DNA from: Lentisphaerota bacterium | Lineage (GTDB): Bacteria; Verrucomicrobiota; Kiritimatiellia; RFP12; UBA3636 | Assembly: GCA_012511845.1 (NCBI GenBank) | Contig: JAAZFF010000194.1 | Location: forward strand, 1-8,456 | Direction: 5' to 3' | DNA length: 8,456 bases | In this document: piece after piece, positions 1 to 7,404 of the stretch | Numbering within the stretch: the first letter of the stretch is position 1 | How the letters are laid out: each line of letters starts with the position of its first letter | The notes under the pieces: generated by a model | What the model was told of the DNA's origin: nothing | The model's input: the letters and a program-made list of their open reading frames with translations, nothing else | Databases searched by the model: none | Position numbers and translations under genes: made by a program

Positions 1-1783
1 CGATCATGTCGTAAGGTAAAAGCTGATTATTGTTCATCTGCGACTGAAAAGAAGGGCGGCGCGTTATGCGAAGCACATCTCTTATAGTGGTTGTGCCTTC
101 CAGCGCACATTGCCATGCCTTACGTCTCACAGGTGAAAACCCCAGCGAAAGTGCGTGCTGAACGAACGCAGTCGTAGGAACTCGCTCAATAACCAAGCGG
201 CGAAGAGCCTCATTCATCGGCAACACTTCAAAAACAGCCTGTCTGCCGCTATAGCCTATATATCGACAATTGGGGCACCCTGGTCCGCGGTAGAATGGTA
301 TAGGTGAGATCCGTTCGGGGAAAAGCCGGGTAATTTCTTTTTCTACGTTTGGACTTTCGAAATACTCTTCTCTGCACGTGTCACAGATTTTTCTCAACAG
401 ACGCTGTGATACCATACCCTGAACGCTTGCGGCGACCAAATAGGGCTCAACGCCCATATCTGTAAGACGTATTATCGCACTTGCAGCATTTTGTGTGTGC
501 AGCGTACTCAGCACCAGATGCCCTGTCAAAGAAGAACCTACAGCAATACGTGCCGTTTCAGAATCCCTGATTTCTCCTATGAGAATTACATCGGGATCGT
601 GACGCAATATTGAGCGCAGACCGGATGGGAAAGTAAACCCGATTTCAGTCTGAACTTGTAATTGCGTAATTCCTGCGATGTCGTATTCTATGGGATCTTC
701 GAGGGTTACTATTTTTCGTTCTTCTGTATTCAGTTTGGCAAGTGAAGCATACAGGCTCGTTGTCTTGCCACTTCCTGTCGGACCGGTAAAAAGCAGTATT
801 CCGTGGGTTAAGTCGATCAAGTTTTCCAGTTCGGCATGTTGCTGATCTGCAAGCCCCAACTCCCCCAGATTCAGGAATGTTGAGCGCCTGTTCAGAATTC
901 TTAAACTAAGTGTTTCTCCATGTCTTGCGGGCAGGACAGAGACTCTTATATCGTATGCATTATCTCCTGCAACGCGTGTAAAACGACCGTCTTGCGGTAA
1001 GCGGCGCTCTGCTATATTAAGCTGTGCCATAACTTTTATGCTCGATACTATAGCTCTTCGATATTTTTCTATACCTACAGGAACTGTTATAGGATACAGA
1101 ATTCCATCTATACGAAACCTGACACTTATTCCGTCTTCACGCGGTTCAATATGTATATCGGTTGCATTTGCCAGGATTGCATCATCCAGAAGTTGTCCTA
1201 CAAAGCCGGACATGCCGGGCGACGTTTCAACGCCTGCCTCTTTGTCATCACCTTTTCTTTTTTGTCCGTCTACATCTAAAAAACTCTGCAAGCCTACACC
1301 ATAAAAATACTTTATACTTGCCGAAAGCTCTTTGGATGTACAAAGAACCCATTCTATTGGAGAGCCGAGCAACACTCGCAACCGTTCAGATTCATCATGG
1401 TCTACAATGCGATCGCTGACAAGAACAATTTTTTCGCCGTCTAATTTTATAGGCAATATATTACATTTGCTGACAGTTGTGACGGGCACACGTTGTATAA
1501 CTTCACGAGAGATTCTCTCTTTAACCAATGACACCACTGGAAATCCGCTTATAATAGAAAGCAAATCCCGCAACTCAATGTCTGAGAGTATACCTTCGCG
1601 TAAAATCAGGTCGGAAATTGATTCATCGAGCCATCGTGCCCGGTGGCAAAGTTCTTCTATTTTTCTATTTTGAATTCCATGACGTTGTGAAAGCTCTTTA
1701 CAAAATGTTTTAGCAATAGCCTCAGATGGGAACCCCAGATTATGCCCGGGATTGAAGTCTCTAAATTCCTTTGACTCTTGCAT
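1..1783 (-). CDS. gspE: GspE/PilB-family secretion or pilus assembly ATPase (3' end missing)
   Basis: This is a hexameric cytoplasmic ATPase that powers pseudopilus or pilus assembly at the inner membrane. 594 codons are visible with no stop, so the gene runs off the window edge. Residues about 50-165 are a degenerate GspE/MshE N-terminal domain, followed by a charged linker (about 172-184). The catalytic core then shows an Asp box (ATDIHIEP, from 207), Walker A GPTGSGKT at 334-341 (K340), Walker B with DPDVILIGEIRD at 396-407, and a His box (GHLVLSTLHT, 420s). A four-cysteine zinc-site pattern (C467, C470, C503, C506) is typical of GspE and PilB and absent from PilT retraction motors. The N-domain lacks the RLG signature of c-di-GMP-binding MshEN domains, so cyclic-di-GMP control looks unlikely (inference). 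The ATG start lies 2 bases after the preceding stop. The nearest Shine-Dalgarno (GAGGAG, 1798-1803) is 14 bases away. GspE versus PilB cannot be settled from this gene alone. Confidence 0.93.
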   Translation of the reverse strand, partial: MQESKEFRDFNPGHNLGFPSEAIAKTFCKELSQRHGIQNRKIEELCHRARWLDESISDLILREGILSDIELRDLLSIISGFPVVSLVKERISREVIQRVPVTTVSKCNILPIKLDGEKIVLVSDRIVDHDESERLRVLLGSPIEWVLCTSKELSASIKYFYGVGLQSFLDVDGQKRKGDDKEAGVETSPGMSGFVGQLLDDAILANATDIHIEPREDGISVRFRIDGILYPITVPVGIEKYRRAIVSSIKVMAQLNIAERRLPQDGRFTRVAGDNAYDIRVSVLPARHGETLSLRILNRRSTFLNLGELGLADQQHAELENLIDLTHGILLFTGPTGSGKTTSLYASLAKLNTEERKIVTLEDPIEYDIAGITQLQVQTEIGFTFPSGLRSILRHDPDVILIGEIRDSETARIAVGSSLTGHLVLSTLHTQNAASAIIRLTDMGVEPYLVAASVQGMVSQRLLRKICDTCREEYFESPNVEKEITRLFPERISPIPFYRGPGCPNCRYIGYSGRQAVFEVLPMNEALRRLVIERVPTTAFVQHALSLGFSPVRRKAWQCALEGTTTIRDVLRITRRPSFQSQMNNNQLLPYDMI

Positions 1784-1785
1784 TT

Positions 1786-2376
1786 TCAATGTAAAGTCTC
1801 CTCATTTTCCGGAAATCTTAATATCTCAAACGTCTCAGCACCATCGGTTGAAAAGATTACACTATGTTTTGAAATTGCGTCCAGGTGCCATTGACCAACA
1901 GCATCTCCAACTTTTAAACGTATAGTAGAATTGCCATTCTCATCCTCTATAAATGCATAGCATTCACCATTGCGGGTACGCATGAGTCCACGATATTTAA
2001 AAGTTCTCAGAGGTTCAGCTATATCTTCTTCTATTTCCCTGGGCAGAACCGGTTCAGGCTCAGCCTCAACTGCTTCAGCCTCTGTATTGCTTGAAGTTGG
2101 TTCCGAAATTTTAAAATAATAATTATTCATTGCAAACGGGCAAGATGGAACTTCTCCGGAACCTGATTCATCGTAAACGAACGTAAAATCTGAAGCGACA
2201 ACTGTTTTAGGTTTCAGGGGATTCAACTCATTGTTTATTTTTGATTTCCGTTTTGCTTCCCACATGCTCCAATAAGAAATCAAAGTTAGCCACAACAAGA
2301 ACAGAAGTATAGAAGGCAGCCTGGGATGTCTTCGAAAAACACCCTTAAAGCCCGAAGACATGTATAATTTAGTCAT
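1786..2376 (-). CDS. GspC/PilP-like bitopic inner-membrane protein
   Basis: This 196-residue protein probably links the inner-membrane platform to the secretin. A basic N-terminus (FRRHPR) precedes one membrane segment at about 20-38. A periplasmic linker rich in Glu, Ala and Pro follows (about 98-118). The C-terminal beta-rich domain (about 124-188) has the pattern of the GspC homology region / PilP domain: YRGLMRTRNGECYAFIED, then RLKVGDAVGQWHLDAI, then a closing strand. There is no lipobox, unlike typical PilP, and nothing after the homology region, unlike GspC proteins with a PDZ or coiled-coil end. It therefore reads as a minimal GspC. Two periplasmic cysteines (C79, C139) could pair; that is speculation. 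The start is well set: ATG overlaps the upstream stop as ATGA, with AAGGAG eight bases before it. Family assignment is by eye on short motifs, supported by operon position between the PilO-like protein and the ATPase. Confidence 0.75.
   Translation of the reverse strand: MTKLYMSSGFKGVFRRHPRLPSILLFLLWLTLISYWSMWEAKRKSKINNELNPLKPKTVVASDFTFVYDESGSGEVPSCPFAMNNYYFKISEPTSSNTEAEAVEAEPEPVLPREIEEDIAEPLRTFKYRGLMRTRNGECYAFIEDENGNSTIRLKVGDAVGQWHLDAISKHSVIFSTDGAETFEILRFPENEETLH
1798..1803 (-). promoter_or_regulatory. Ribosome binding site candidate for gspE
   Basis: GAGGAG on the minus strand lies within the last codons of the GspC/PilP-like gene. It is 14 bases before the gspE ATG, which is long for a Shine-Dalgarno. 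No better site lies closer, so re-initiation after the stop two bases upstream probably helps. Confidence 0.4.
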
Positions 2377-3302
2377 CGTGAAGTCTCCTTATACCAGTGA
2401 TTTGTAACTGGAACTGTATCTTTATCCTGTTCATTTTCAACTGGTTTTTCTGCGAACGGAGTTTCTTCAGTAAAATGATTGCGCTCATCCCTCTTTCCCC
2501 GCCTATTGCCAAGAGGTCGTGAAGCCGTTGCTACTATCTGAAGAATCAAGTTGGTTTCAGGCTCTGATGGGATAGCTTTAAATAGTGAGATATGCTCAAG
2601 AGCATAACCGGAGTTGCTCTTCCCTAATAATGCCAGTAGATTTAAACACTGTTCAAAATCAGTTTCCGCTTCTATTCTTATAGGATAATTGCGCATACGA
2701 CCGGATTCACTATCGAGAAGAGAATGCATTCGCAAAGTTAAGGGATGGATTGTCCTGATTCGCTTTATTCCTGAATTCATTACCAGATCAACAAGGTGCA
2801 CTGTTGCAAAAAGCTGCCCCAATGCTGTTTCAACTCTTGTATCTGTACTAAGTGTTTCATTAATGCCTATGTCATCCGGGATCACTGCATTTCTACTTTC
2901 AGCCAGAGTCATAAGATTTGTTCTTGCATTGAATAATGCAATTTTAAAATCTATCCTGCGATCTTCCTGGTCACTCAACATCACTGCTGTTTCATGACGA
3001 TTTGTAAAAGAATTTCGCCAATTGATCCAATACGAAAGTTGCATTTTCAGCTCTGACTCATTAGCCAGTGCACTCTCAACATTTCGAAAAAGTTTTTCAT
3101 ACTCGATCTCGTACGCCTGTTTATCAAGTTGTTGTGATAAATTTATAAGCTTATAACGCAACGGTCTGGATTGCAGGCGTAAAGGCAACCATATGAATAT
3201 AATCAACACAACGCCCAAAAAGAATGAAAGCCAGGAAATTGCCTGAAGAAGCGGCTTCATTTGAAACGTAACATTTCTCTTTTTTGTATTACTGCGGTTC
3301 AC
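2373..3302 (-). CDS. PilO/GspM-like bitopic inner-membrane protein, Amuc_1100-like layout
   Basis: This 309-residue protein is a probable periplasmic partner of the PilN part of the upstream fusion, in the inner-membrane alignment complex. It has a basic cytoplasmic tail, one membrane segment at about 18-42 (SFFLGVVLIIFIWLPL inside it), and a helical stretch likely to form a coiled coil (about 45-115). A bi-lobed alpha/beta region follows: helix about 115-140, helix about 157-176 ending in NSGIKRIRTI, strand IRIEAE, helix with NLLALLG, strand HISLFKA and strand NLILQIVATA. This order matches PilO/GspM ferredoxin-like folds and, from memory, Akkermansia Amuc_1100. A charged tail (about 262-309) extends past the fold. 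The start chosen is GTG at 3300-3302, with GGAAG nine bases upstream, giving a 14-base overlap with the upstream gene. ATG at 3258-3260 (residue 15) is the alternative and would remove the overlap. Primary sequence identity to PilO is low, so the call rests on architecture and context. Confidence 0.7.
   Translation of the reverse strand: MNRSNTKKRNVTFQMKPLLQAISWLSFFLGVVLIIFIWLPLRLQSRPLRYKLINLSQQLDKQAYEIEYEKLFRNVESALANESELKMQLSYWINWRNSFTNRHETAVMLSDQEDRRIDFKIALFNARTNLMTLAESRNAVIPDDIGINETLSTDTRVETALGQLFATVHLVDLVMNSGIKRIRTIHPLTLRMHSLLDSESGRMRNYPIRIEAETDFEQCLNLLALLGKSNSGYALEHISLFKAIPSEPETNLILQIVATASRPLGNRRGKRDERNHFTEETPFAEKPVENEQDKDTVPVTNHWYKETSR
2385..2390 (-). promoter_or_regulatory. Ribosome binding site of the GspC/PilP-like gene
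   Basis: AAGGAG on the minus strand lies eight bases before the ATG at 2376, inside the 3' end of the PilO-like gene. This is the best Shine-Dalgarno in the operon and fixes the start at the ATGA overlap. Confidence 0.75.
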
Positions 3303-4794
3303 GAAGTCTGACTTCCATTACAAATCTTGTTATCAACGGCATTGCCCTGAAAAATTCAGGAGAACGATCTGGGTTAACCCGGTCGTCGCCCAGCAAGTCA
3401 ACAGTTGCAACCTGCGGATGCATACGCAATTTTTCTATAAATGAGCGAACTGAAGATAAATCCGCCCCCGGTGTATATCCTTCAACAATAAAAGCAGGAA
3501 GACTGAATGCAAACGGTGAAATTGATTTTTCATCTTTTTGCTTATGTACCTGTTCAGGAATCATTTGAAAATAACTTTGGGCGTCAGCTATACATACGAT
3601 CAAATCGCTTGGACTCTTTGCCGCTGAAATGGCAATAAAAAGATCTCTTATATGCAAAGAGCTAACTGCCGACTTACGCATAGCAGCAACCTGCTTCTCA
3701 AGTTCTTCATTACTCTGAATCAAGAAATTTTGTTGTTGCTGCAGTACTTGCCGTTCCTGAATCCTCGCCTCTGTCTTGTGTAGTCTCTGCTTCATTTCAC
3801 TCGTACGTCTATATTCATACAGAGATAACGTAAATGCCAAAACTGCAAAGAGCACAGCAGCCAATGCGTGATAAGGCAACAGCATCTTTTTTAGGTTTTG
3901 TTCTCTATACGGACTTGGGAGGAGATTTAACTGGGTGTTCGTACGCCCGTTGAGGCACTGTGATAAGGCAAACGGCAATAAAGATTTATTTTTATCTGGT
4001 AATTTGTGATTCGAAAACCAATCGGAAATATGAATTGGTACTGAGCCAATTGTATCCTCCAGGAGTTTTGAGACTTCCTCGTTGAGTTGTGTATCACCAC
4101 ACCAAATTACACTCGGCAACTCAGTATGACCGACACTGTTGCTCCGCCAGGTGGCTTCAAGTTCTGCTGCAAATGTTCGCATAGAAGAATTTCGCCCGGT
4201 AACAGAGGATGTATCAATTAAAATACGCCAAACACCAAAAAGAGTATCGCCAATACCGCACAACACTTCAACGCTCGAATCTGAAGCCGGGCAGAGGACA
4301 ACAACGCGCTTATTAGTACGCGACGATTTTTGCGTAATGAGATTAAAAAGTGCCAAAGACGATGAAACAGCAGCTTCTATATTTATGCCGGCCGATTGCA
4401 GCGGGTTAATCAGGCTGGTAATAGAATCAAGTCGTGCGACTCCCAGCAAAACAGATTTCTGCTTGCCTCGTGCTTTTATCGAAACAATATCTGAAATGGT
4501 TTCACTACCTGAAAGAGAGCGTAAGCTGTCAACATGTTTCCTTATAACTGTTTTTCTCTCACTTCTGGAATTCGATGAAGTTTTCAAAAAACTCAGATAC
4601 ACTACTTCGGCAGGCACACCCAGCACTGCGGGAATTCCGGCAAGCCCAGCTCTATCAACAAAGCGAACTATCATCTTTCCAGCTTCTGTGCTATCTGCCG
4701 GCAGTAGCAACTCTTCATATGCAGGAAAGCCTATTTCCCCGACACGAAGAACTTCCGCATTATATTCTATGCCTATGACGCGCTTATATCGCAT
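3289..4794 (-). CDS. pilM: PilM-PilN fusion protein (GspL-like), inner membrane
   Basis: This 501-residue protein couples the cytoplasmic ATPase to the periplasmic alignment complex. Residues 1 to about 285 form a PilM/GspL-type actin-like cytoplasmic domain, starting with YKRVIGIEYN and carrying a second subdomain near 160-190 (RVVVLCPASDSSVEVL). A PilN-type entry motif, QLNLLPSPYRE (288-298), comes next, just before the membrane segment (about 304-325, ALAAVLFAVLAFTLSLY). A coiled coil follows (about 327-372, rich in Gln, Glu and Arg). The periplasmic C-terminal domain (about 375-501) has the PilN ferredoxin-like pattern: helix, AFIVEGYTPG, helix VRSFIEKLRMHPQV, strand VDLLG, closing strand FVMEVRL. 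In type IV pili PilM and PilN are separate proteins; GspL joins the two folds as here. The start ATG overlaps the secretin stop by one base (TAATG). There is no close Shine-Dalgarno; GGAGG at 4816-4820 is 21 bases away, so initiation probably depends on coupling. Confidence 0.82.
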   Translation of the reverse strand: MRYKRVIGIEYNAEVLRVGEIGFPAYEELLLPADSTEAGKMIVRFVDRAGLAGIPAVLGVPAEVVYLSFLKTSSNSRSERKTVIRKHVDSLRSLSGSETISDIVSIKARGKQKSVLLGVARLDSITSLINPLQSAGINIEAAVSSSLALFNLITQKSSRTNKRVVVLCPASDSSVEVLCGIGDTLFGVWRILIDTSSVTGRNSSMRTFAAELEATWRSNSVGHTELPSVIWCGDTQLNEEVSKLLEDTIGSVPIHISDWFSNHKLPDKNKSLLPFALSQCLNGRTNTQLNLLPSPYREQNLKKMLLPYHALAAVLFAVLAFTLSLYEYRRTSEMKQRLHKTEARIQERQVLQQQQNFLIQSNEELEKQVAAMRKSAVSSLHIRDLFIAISAAKSPSDLIVCIADAQSYFQMIPEQVHKQKDEKSISPFAFSLPAFIVEGYTPGADLSSVRSFIEKLRMHPQVATVDLLGDDRVNPDRSPEFFRAMPLITRFVMEVRLREPQ

Positions 4795-6926
4795 TAATTA
4801 CGGCGTAAGATCGCCCCTCCATCTGAATCTTTGTCATTTGAAGTTTCAGTATTGATACTTAAATCATTTGCACCATTATCCCCGGATTTACTCTCATTTC
4901 CCAGGAGCCTGGCTATTGCATCGTCTACAGACAAATCATTTATTGAAACATTTTCAGGCGCTACCGACGACAAGGTTTTCGTATTATCATCAATTTCAGA
5001 AAGAGTCTCACGGTTAAAATCTGCAATATCTACAGAAGGACTTACGAGCGATTCCCCGCGATCTGAAATTACTGTTGCAGTGACAAATATAAGCAGGTTG
5101 CGACGTTGCTCTGTTGTACCTGTACGTCGAAACAGATGGCCGAATATCGGTATATCCCCAAGGATGGGAATTTTATGAACTGTGTCTTGATCTATAGAAT
5201 CAATTAGTCCTCCCATTACAACAGTATCGCCACTCCTCACAGTCAGCTTTGTAGCTACTTCACGTCGTGTAAAAACAGGAAGTTTTACCACAACCTGCCT
5301 GATTAAAGATGTTCTGCTGTCATCGGCAGAAGGTTTTGTTGAGTCATCCTGATATGATACATATCCTTCCAGAGAGCTGATTGAAGGGTTTAAGAGCAGG
5401 GTTATTTTTTCTCTATCGGCACCTACACTTGGTACAGCAATCAAGGTAATACCGAGCTCCTCTATGGAAGGAGAGCCCTTTGGTATCAGTGCTGTTACAG
5501 TATATTTCTGATTATTAACATCAACAAGGCTGAATGCCTGTGCCTGAAATTCTTCAAAAAATCTCAAGTCCTGACCGCTACGCAGTTTTGCTGGATTATT
5601 GTTCATTGTCGTTACACGGGGCATTGATAAAGTACGCCCTTTGCCTGATATTTGCAACGCATGAATAACTGCAGAAAAAGCAGGATCGGTTAAAACACCG
5701 GCTATGGACAGATTAAGTCCCTGACCTGCAGTTTTTGGGCTTTCAATCATTCCAAAAGCGCCTTGCGGTCCAAGTGGATGAGGACCGCCCTCGCCTGTGG
5801 AATATGGAGTATAGCTGAATCCGGCAGTTCCCATTAATATTTTGTCAGCTTTTGTCAGTTCTCCATCTTCACCCGGTATCAACTTCGACTCAAGCCGCCA
5901 TGGAGAATCAAGAAGCCATTCAATGCCAAGTTCACTTAGATCGTCAACTATAACCTCAATAAAGCGTGCTTCTATGAGAATTTGCGGAGGAGTCGTATCC
6001 AGTGCTTCAACGATTGAGCTGATAAGTTTTAAATTCTCTCTGCTGTTGCGTACAAAAAGAGTATGGCTTCCGCGATCAAAGAGAATCGCAGAACCTGATT
6101 GCTCCGGCACCATCTTTTCGATAATCTCTTCCAGTGTAGTTTTCTCTGCTGATGGAACAGTTGCTTTCTGTGTCAAAAGCGACACATCATTGAACATTTT
6201 TTTTGCATCCGCATCCGGCGAATTCCAATCTGTCGCCTTCATTTGGATGCCCTGCCGCAACCTATAAATTCTTGTTTCGAGCGGTCTTTTTTCAGGTTCG
6301 GATCCTGTAACCCATATTACACTTTCACCTACGTGAAATTCGACGCCCAGATTACGGGAAGCATATTGGAGAATCTCACGAAGCGGCACACTTGTCGCTT
6401 CGATTGTGAGGCGTTTTTCTGCACCAACATCCGGATCTGCAATCATATTGATTTCCAGATTCGAAGATAATGCTGCTATTAACCCGGAAAGCTGTACATC
6501 CTGAAGACTCAAACTAACCGGCTGGTCTAGCTGTGCTGCCATCGGCCCCTCCACATCCAGCTGATCCATCGGCAATGGCTCTGTAGTACCTCTCAAACCG
6601 TAACGATCCGGCAACTTGAGTGCCTCCTGAGCTTCAAGAGCTATTCTGCGTCTATCGAGCTCGGCATCATTTGCAGCATGACTTGCCTGCTGGTGGTGAA
6701 CAGAGAGAAGTACCCTTCTGCGCAAATCCTCGAGCCCCGGCGTCTCAGGATCCCTATATGATATCTCTGCACATTCAAGAAGGGCTTCATTATACTTGCC
6801 TGCTTCATAAAGCTCATAAGCTTTGCTCAAGGGGTCAGGAGCAGAAACTCTCGGGGAAACGCATCCACCAAATAAAACAAGTAAAAACAATAGACAACAG
6901 ACGTTGGTTTTTTTTATTGGTTTCAT
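4794..6926 (-). CDS. gspD: Secretin lipoprotein (GspD/PilQ family)
   Basis: This 710-residue protein is the outer-membrane channel subunit of a type II secretion or type IV pilus machine. The signal peptide is KPIKK followed by a hydrophobic core, with a lipobox-like LVLFGGC placing the acylated Cys at 22; Phe at -3 is slightly unusual. One TPR-like helical pair (about 31-60, AYELYEAGKYNEALLE) follows. An STN/N0-type domain covers about 135-207 and an N1/N3-like segment about 213-310. The secretin domain (about 314-622) begins QILIEARFIEVIVDDLSELG, includes RTLSMPRVTTMNN, and ends with the classic VVMGGLI, then KIPILGDIPIFGHLFR, then NLLIFVTATVI. An acidic tail rich in Ser and Asn (623-710) matches no S-domain I know. 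It has fewer N-domain repeats than enterobacterial GspD. Being a lipoprotein, it may reach the outer membrane without a separate pilotin (inference). It is the first gene of the operon; I see no clear Shine-Dalgarno before its ATG. Confidence 0.95.
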   Translation of the reverse strand: MKPIKKTNVCCLLFLLVLFGGCVSPRVSAPDPLSKAYELYEAGKYNEALLECAEISYRDPETPGLEDLRRRVLLSVHHQQASHAANDAELDRRRIALEAQEALKLPDRYGLRGTTEPLPMDQLDVEGPMAAQLDQPVSLSLQDVQLSGLIAALSSNLEINMIADPDVGAEKRLTIEATSVPLREILQYASRNLGVEFHVGESVIWVTGSEPEKRPLETRIYRLRQGIQMKATDWNSPDADAKKMFNDVSLLTQKATVPSAEKTTLEEIIEKMVPEQSGSAILFDRGSHTLFVRNSRENLKLISSIVEALDTTPPQILIEARFIEVIVDDLSELGIEWLLDSPWRLESKLIPGEDGELTKADKILMGTAGFSYTPYSTGEGGPHPLGPQGAFGMIESPKTAGQGLNLSIAGVLTDPAFSAVIHALQISGKGRTLSMPRVTTMNNNPAKLRSGQDLRFFEEFQAQAFSLVDVNNQKYTVTALIPKGSPSIEELGITLIAVPSVGADREKITLLLNPSISSLEGYVSYQDDSTKPSADDSRTSLIRQVVVKLPVFTRREVATKLTVRSGDTVVMGGLIDSIDQDTVHKIPILGDIPIFGHLFRRTGTTEQRRNLLIFVTATVISDRGESLVSPSVDIADFNRETLSEIDDNTKTLSSVAPENVSINDLSVDDAIARLLGNESKSGDNGANDLSINTETSNDKDSDGGAILRRN

Positions 6927-7084
6927 AGTAAATACGTCAATGTTTGATAAAGTTAAGCATCGTAAAACTGTTAAATATATTAGGATACACCGGACATAAT
7001 GAGATCAGCAAATAGCATACCAATGTCAATATAGTTCTCGTTTGATTGAATAAATCAGTGTTTTGCTTCAATTTTTTGTTTTTT

Positions 7085-7285
7085 ATGCCAGATTTCCTGA
7101 TAAACAGGCTGATTTTAAAAAAAAGAAGTGTGCTGTTGTATGCAGCTACTGTGTTTTTGTATCTATGTGGAGCAGTACTCCATCCCGTCTTCATCAGTAG
7201 GGCAGCTTTGCATTCCTCCACTCCACTATCATCATCGGGCTTAAAACATGTCTGCCATCCGAACTGCGGAAGAGTGAAATCCTGA
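7085..7285 (+). CDS. Doubtful small membrane protein with a CHPNC motif
   Basis: I do not recognise this 66-residue ORF. It has a basic stretch KKR (12-14), then a convincing membrane helix (16-37, LLYAATVFLYLCGAVLHPVF), then a Ser-rich stretch and a C-terminus with CHPNCG (57-62) that could bind a metal. The layout would suit a signal-anchored protein with its C-terminus outside the cytoplasm. Against it: no Shine-Dalgarno precedes ATG 7085, nor the in-frame TTG at 7046 or GTG at 7058. The region is AT-rich, so hydrophobic ORFs arise by chance. A longer minus-strand ORF covers the same bases. A 10-bp inverted repeat 60 bases downstream could end its transcript. No function is proposed. Confidence 0.25.
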   Translation: MPDFLINRLILKKRSVLLYAATVFLYLCGAVLHPVFISRAALHSSTPLSSSGLKHVCHPNCGRVKS

Positions 7286-7345
7286 CTCAGCATAAAACAA
7301 GGCTCCTCCACAGTATATTAACCTTTCTCAAAGGGCTGCAAATTT

Positions 7346-7376
7346 AAATCATACAGCATCATATTGTATGATTTTT
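7346..7376 (+). terminator. Weak inverted repeat, possible terminator or operator
   Basis: AAATCATACA (7346-7355) pairs perfectly with TGTATGATTT (7365-7374) around a 9-base loop, and T continues to 7376. Only three of ten stem pairs are G-C, so it is a poor intrinsic terminator. It could end a plus-strand transcript from the small ORF. It ends about 29 bases upstream of the pyrE -35 box, so it could instead be a dyad operator. Confidence 0.3.
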
Positions 7377-7404
7377 CCGATAAAAAATAAAGGATAAACA
7401 ATTC

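Noticed and set aside
1038..1673. Three overlapping plus-strand ORFs of 85-113 residues
   Set aside because: They are shadows of the gspE coding frame, which carries clear catalytic motifs on the minus strand.
4139..4855. 238-residue plus-strand ORF
   Set aside because: It is wholly antisense to the PilM-PilN fusion and the secretin end, Ser/Arg/Thr-rich as expected of a mirror frame, and has no known motif.
7024..7029. Perfect TTGACA on the minus strand as -35 of the secretin operon
   Set aside because: No -10-like hexamer occurs 16-18 bases downstream. TATCCT further down fits only with a poor -35 (TTGCTG), so I do not call a promoter.
7160..7180. Small palindrome TGGAG-CAGTA-CTCCA inside the small ORF
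   Set aside because: A five-bp stem with no T run or promoter context is expected by chance.
6937..7311. 124-residue minus-strand ORF directly upstream of the secretin gene
   Set aside because: No recognisable domain, no Shine-Dalgarno support, mixed composition with a Lys/Asn-rich AT-driven half, and it is antisense to a more plausible membrane ORF. Its position 10 bases before the secretin start is its only merit.
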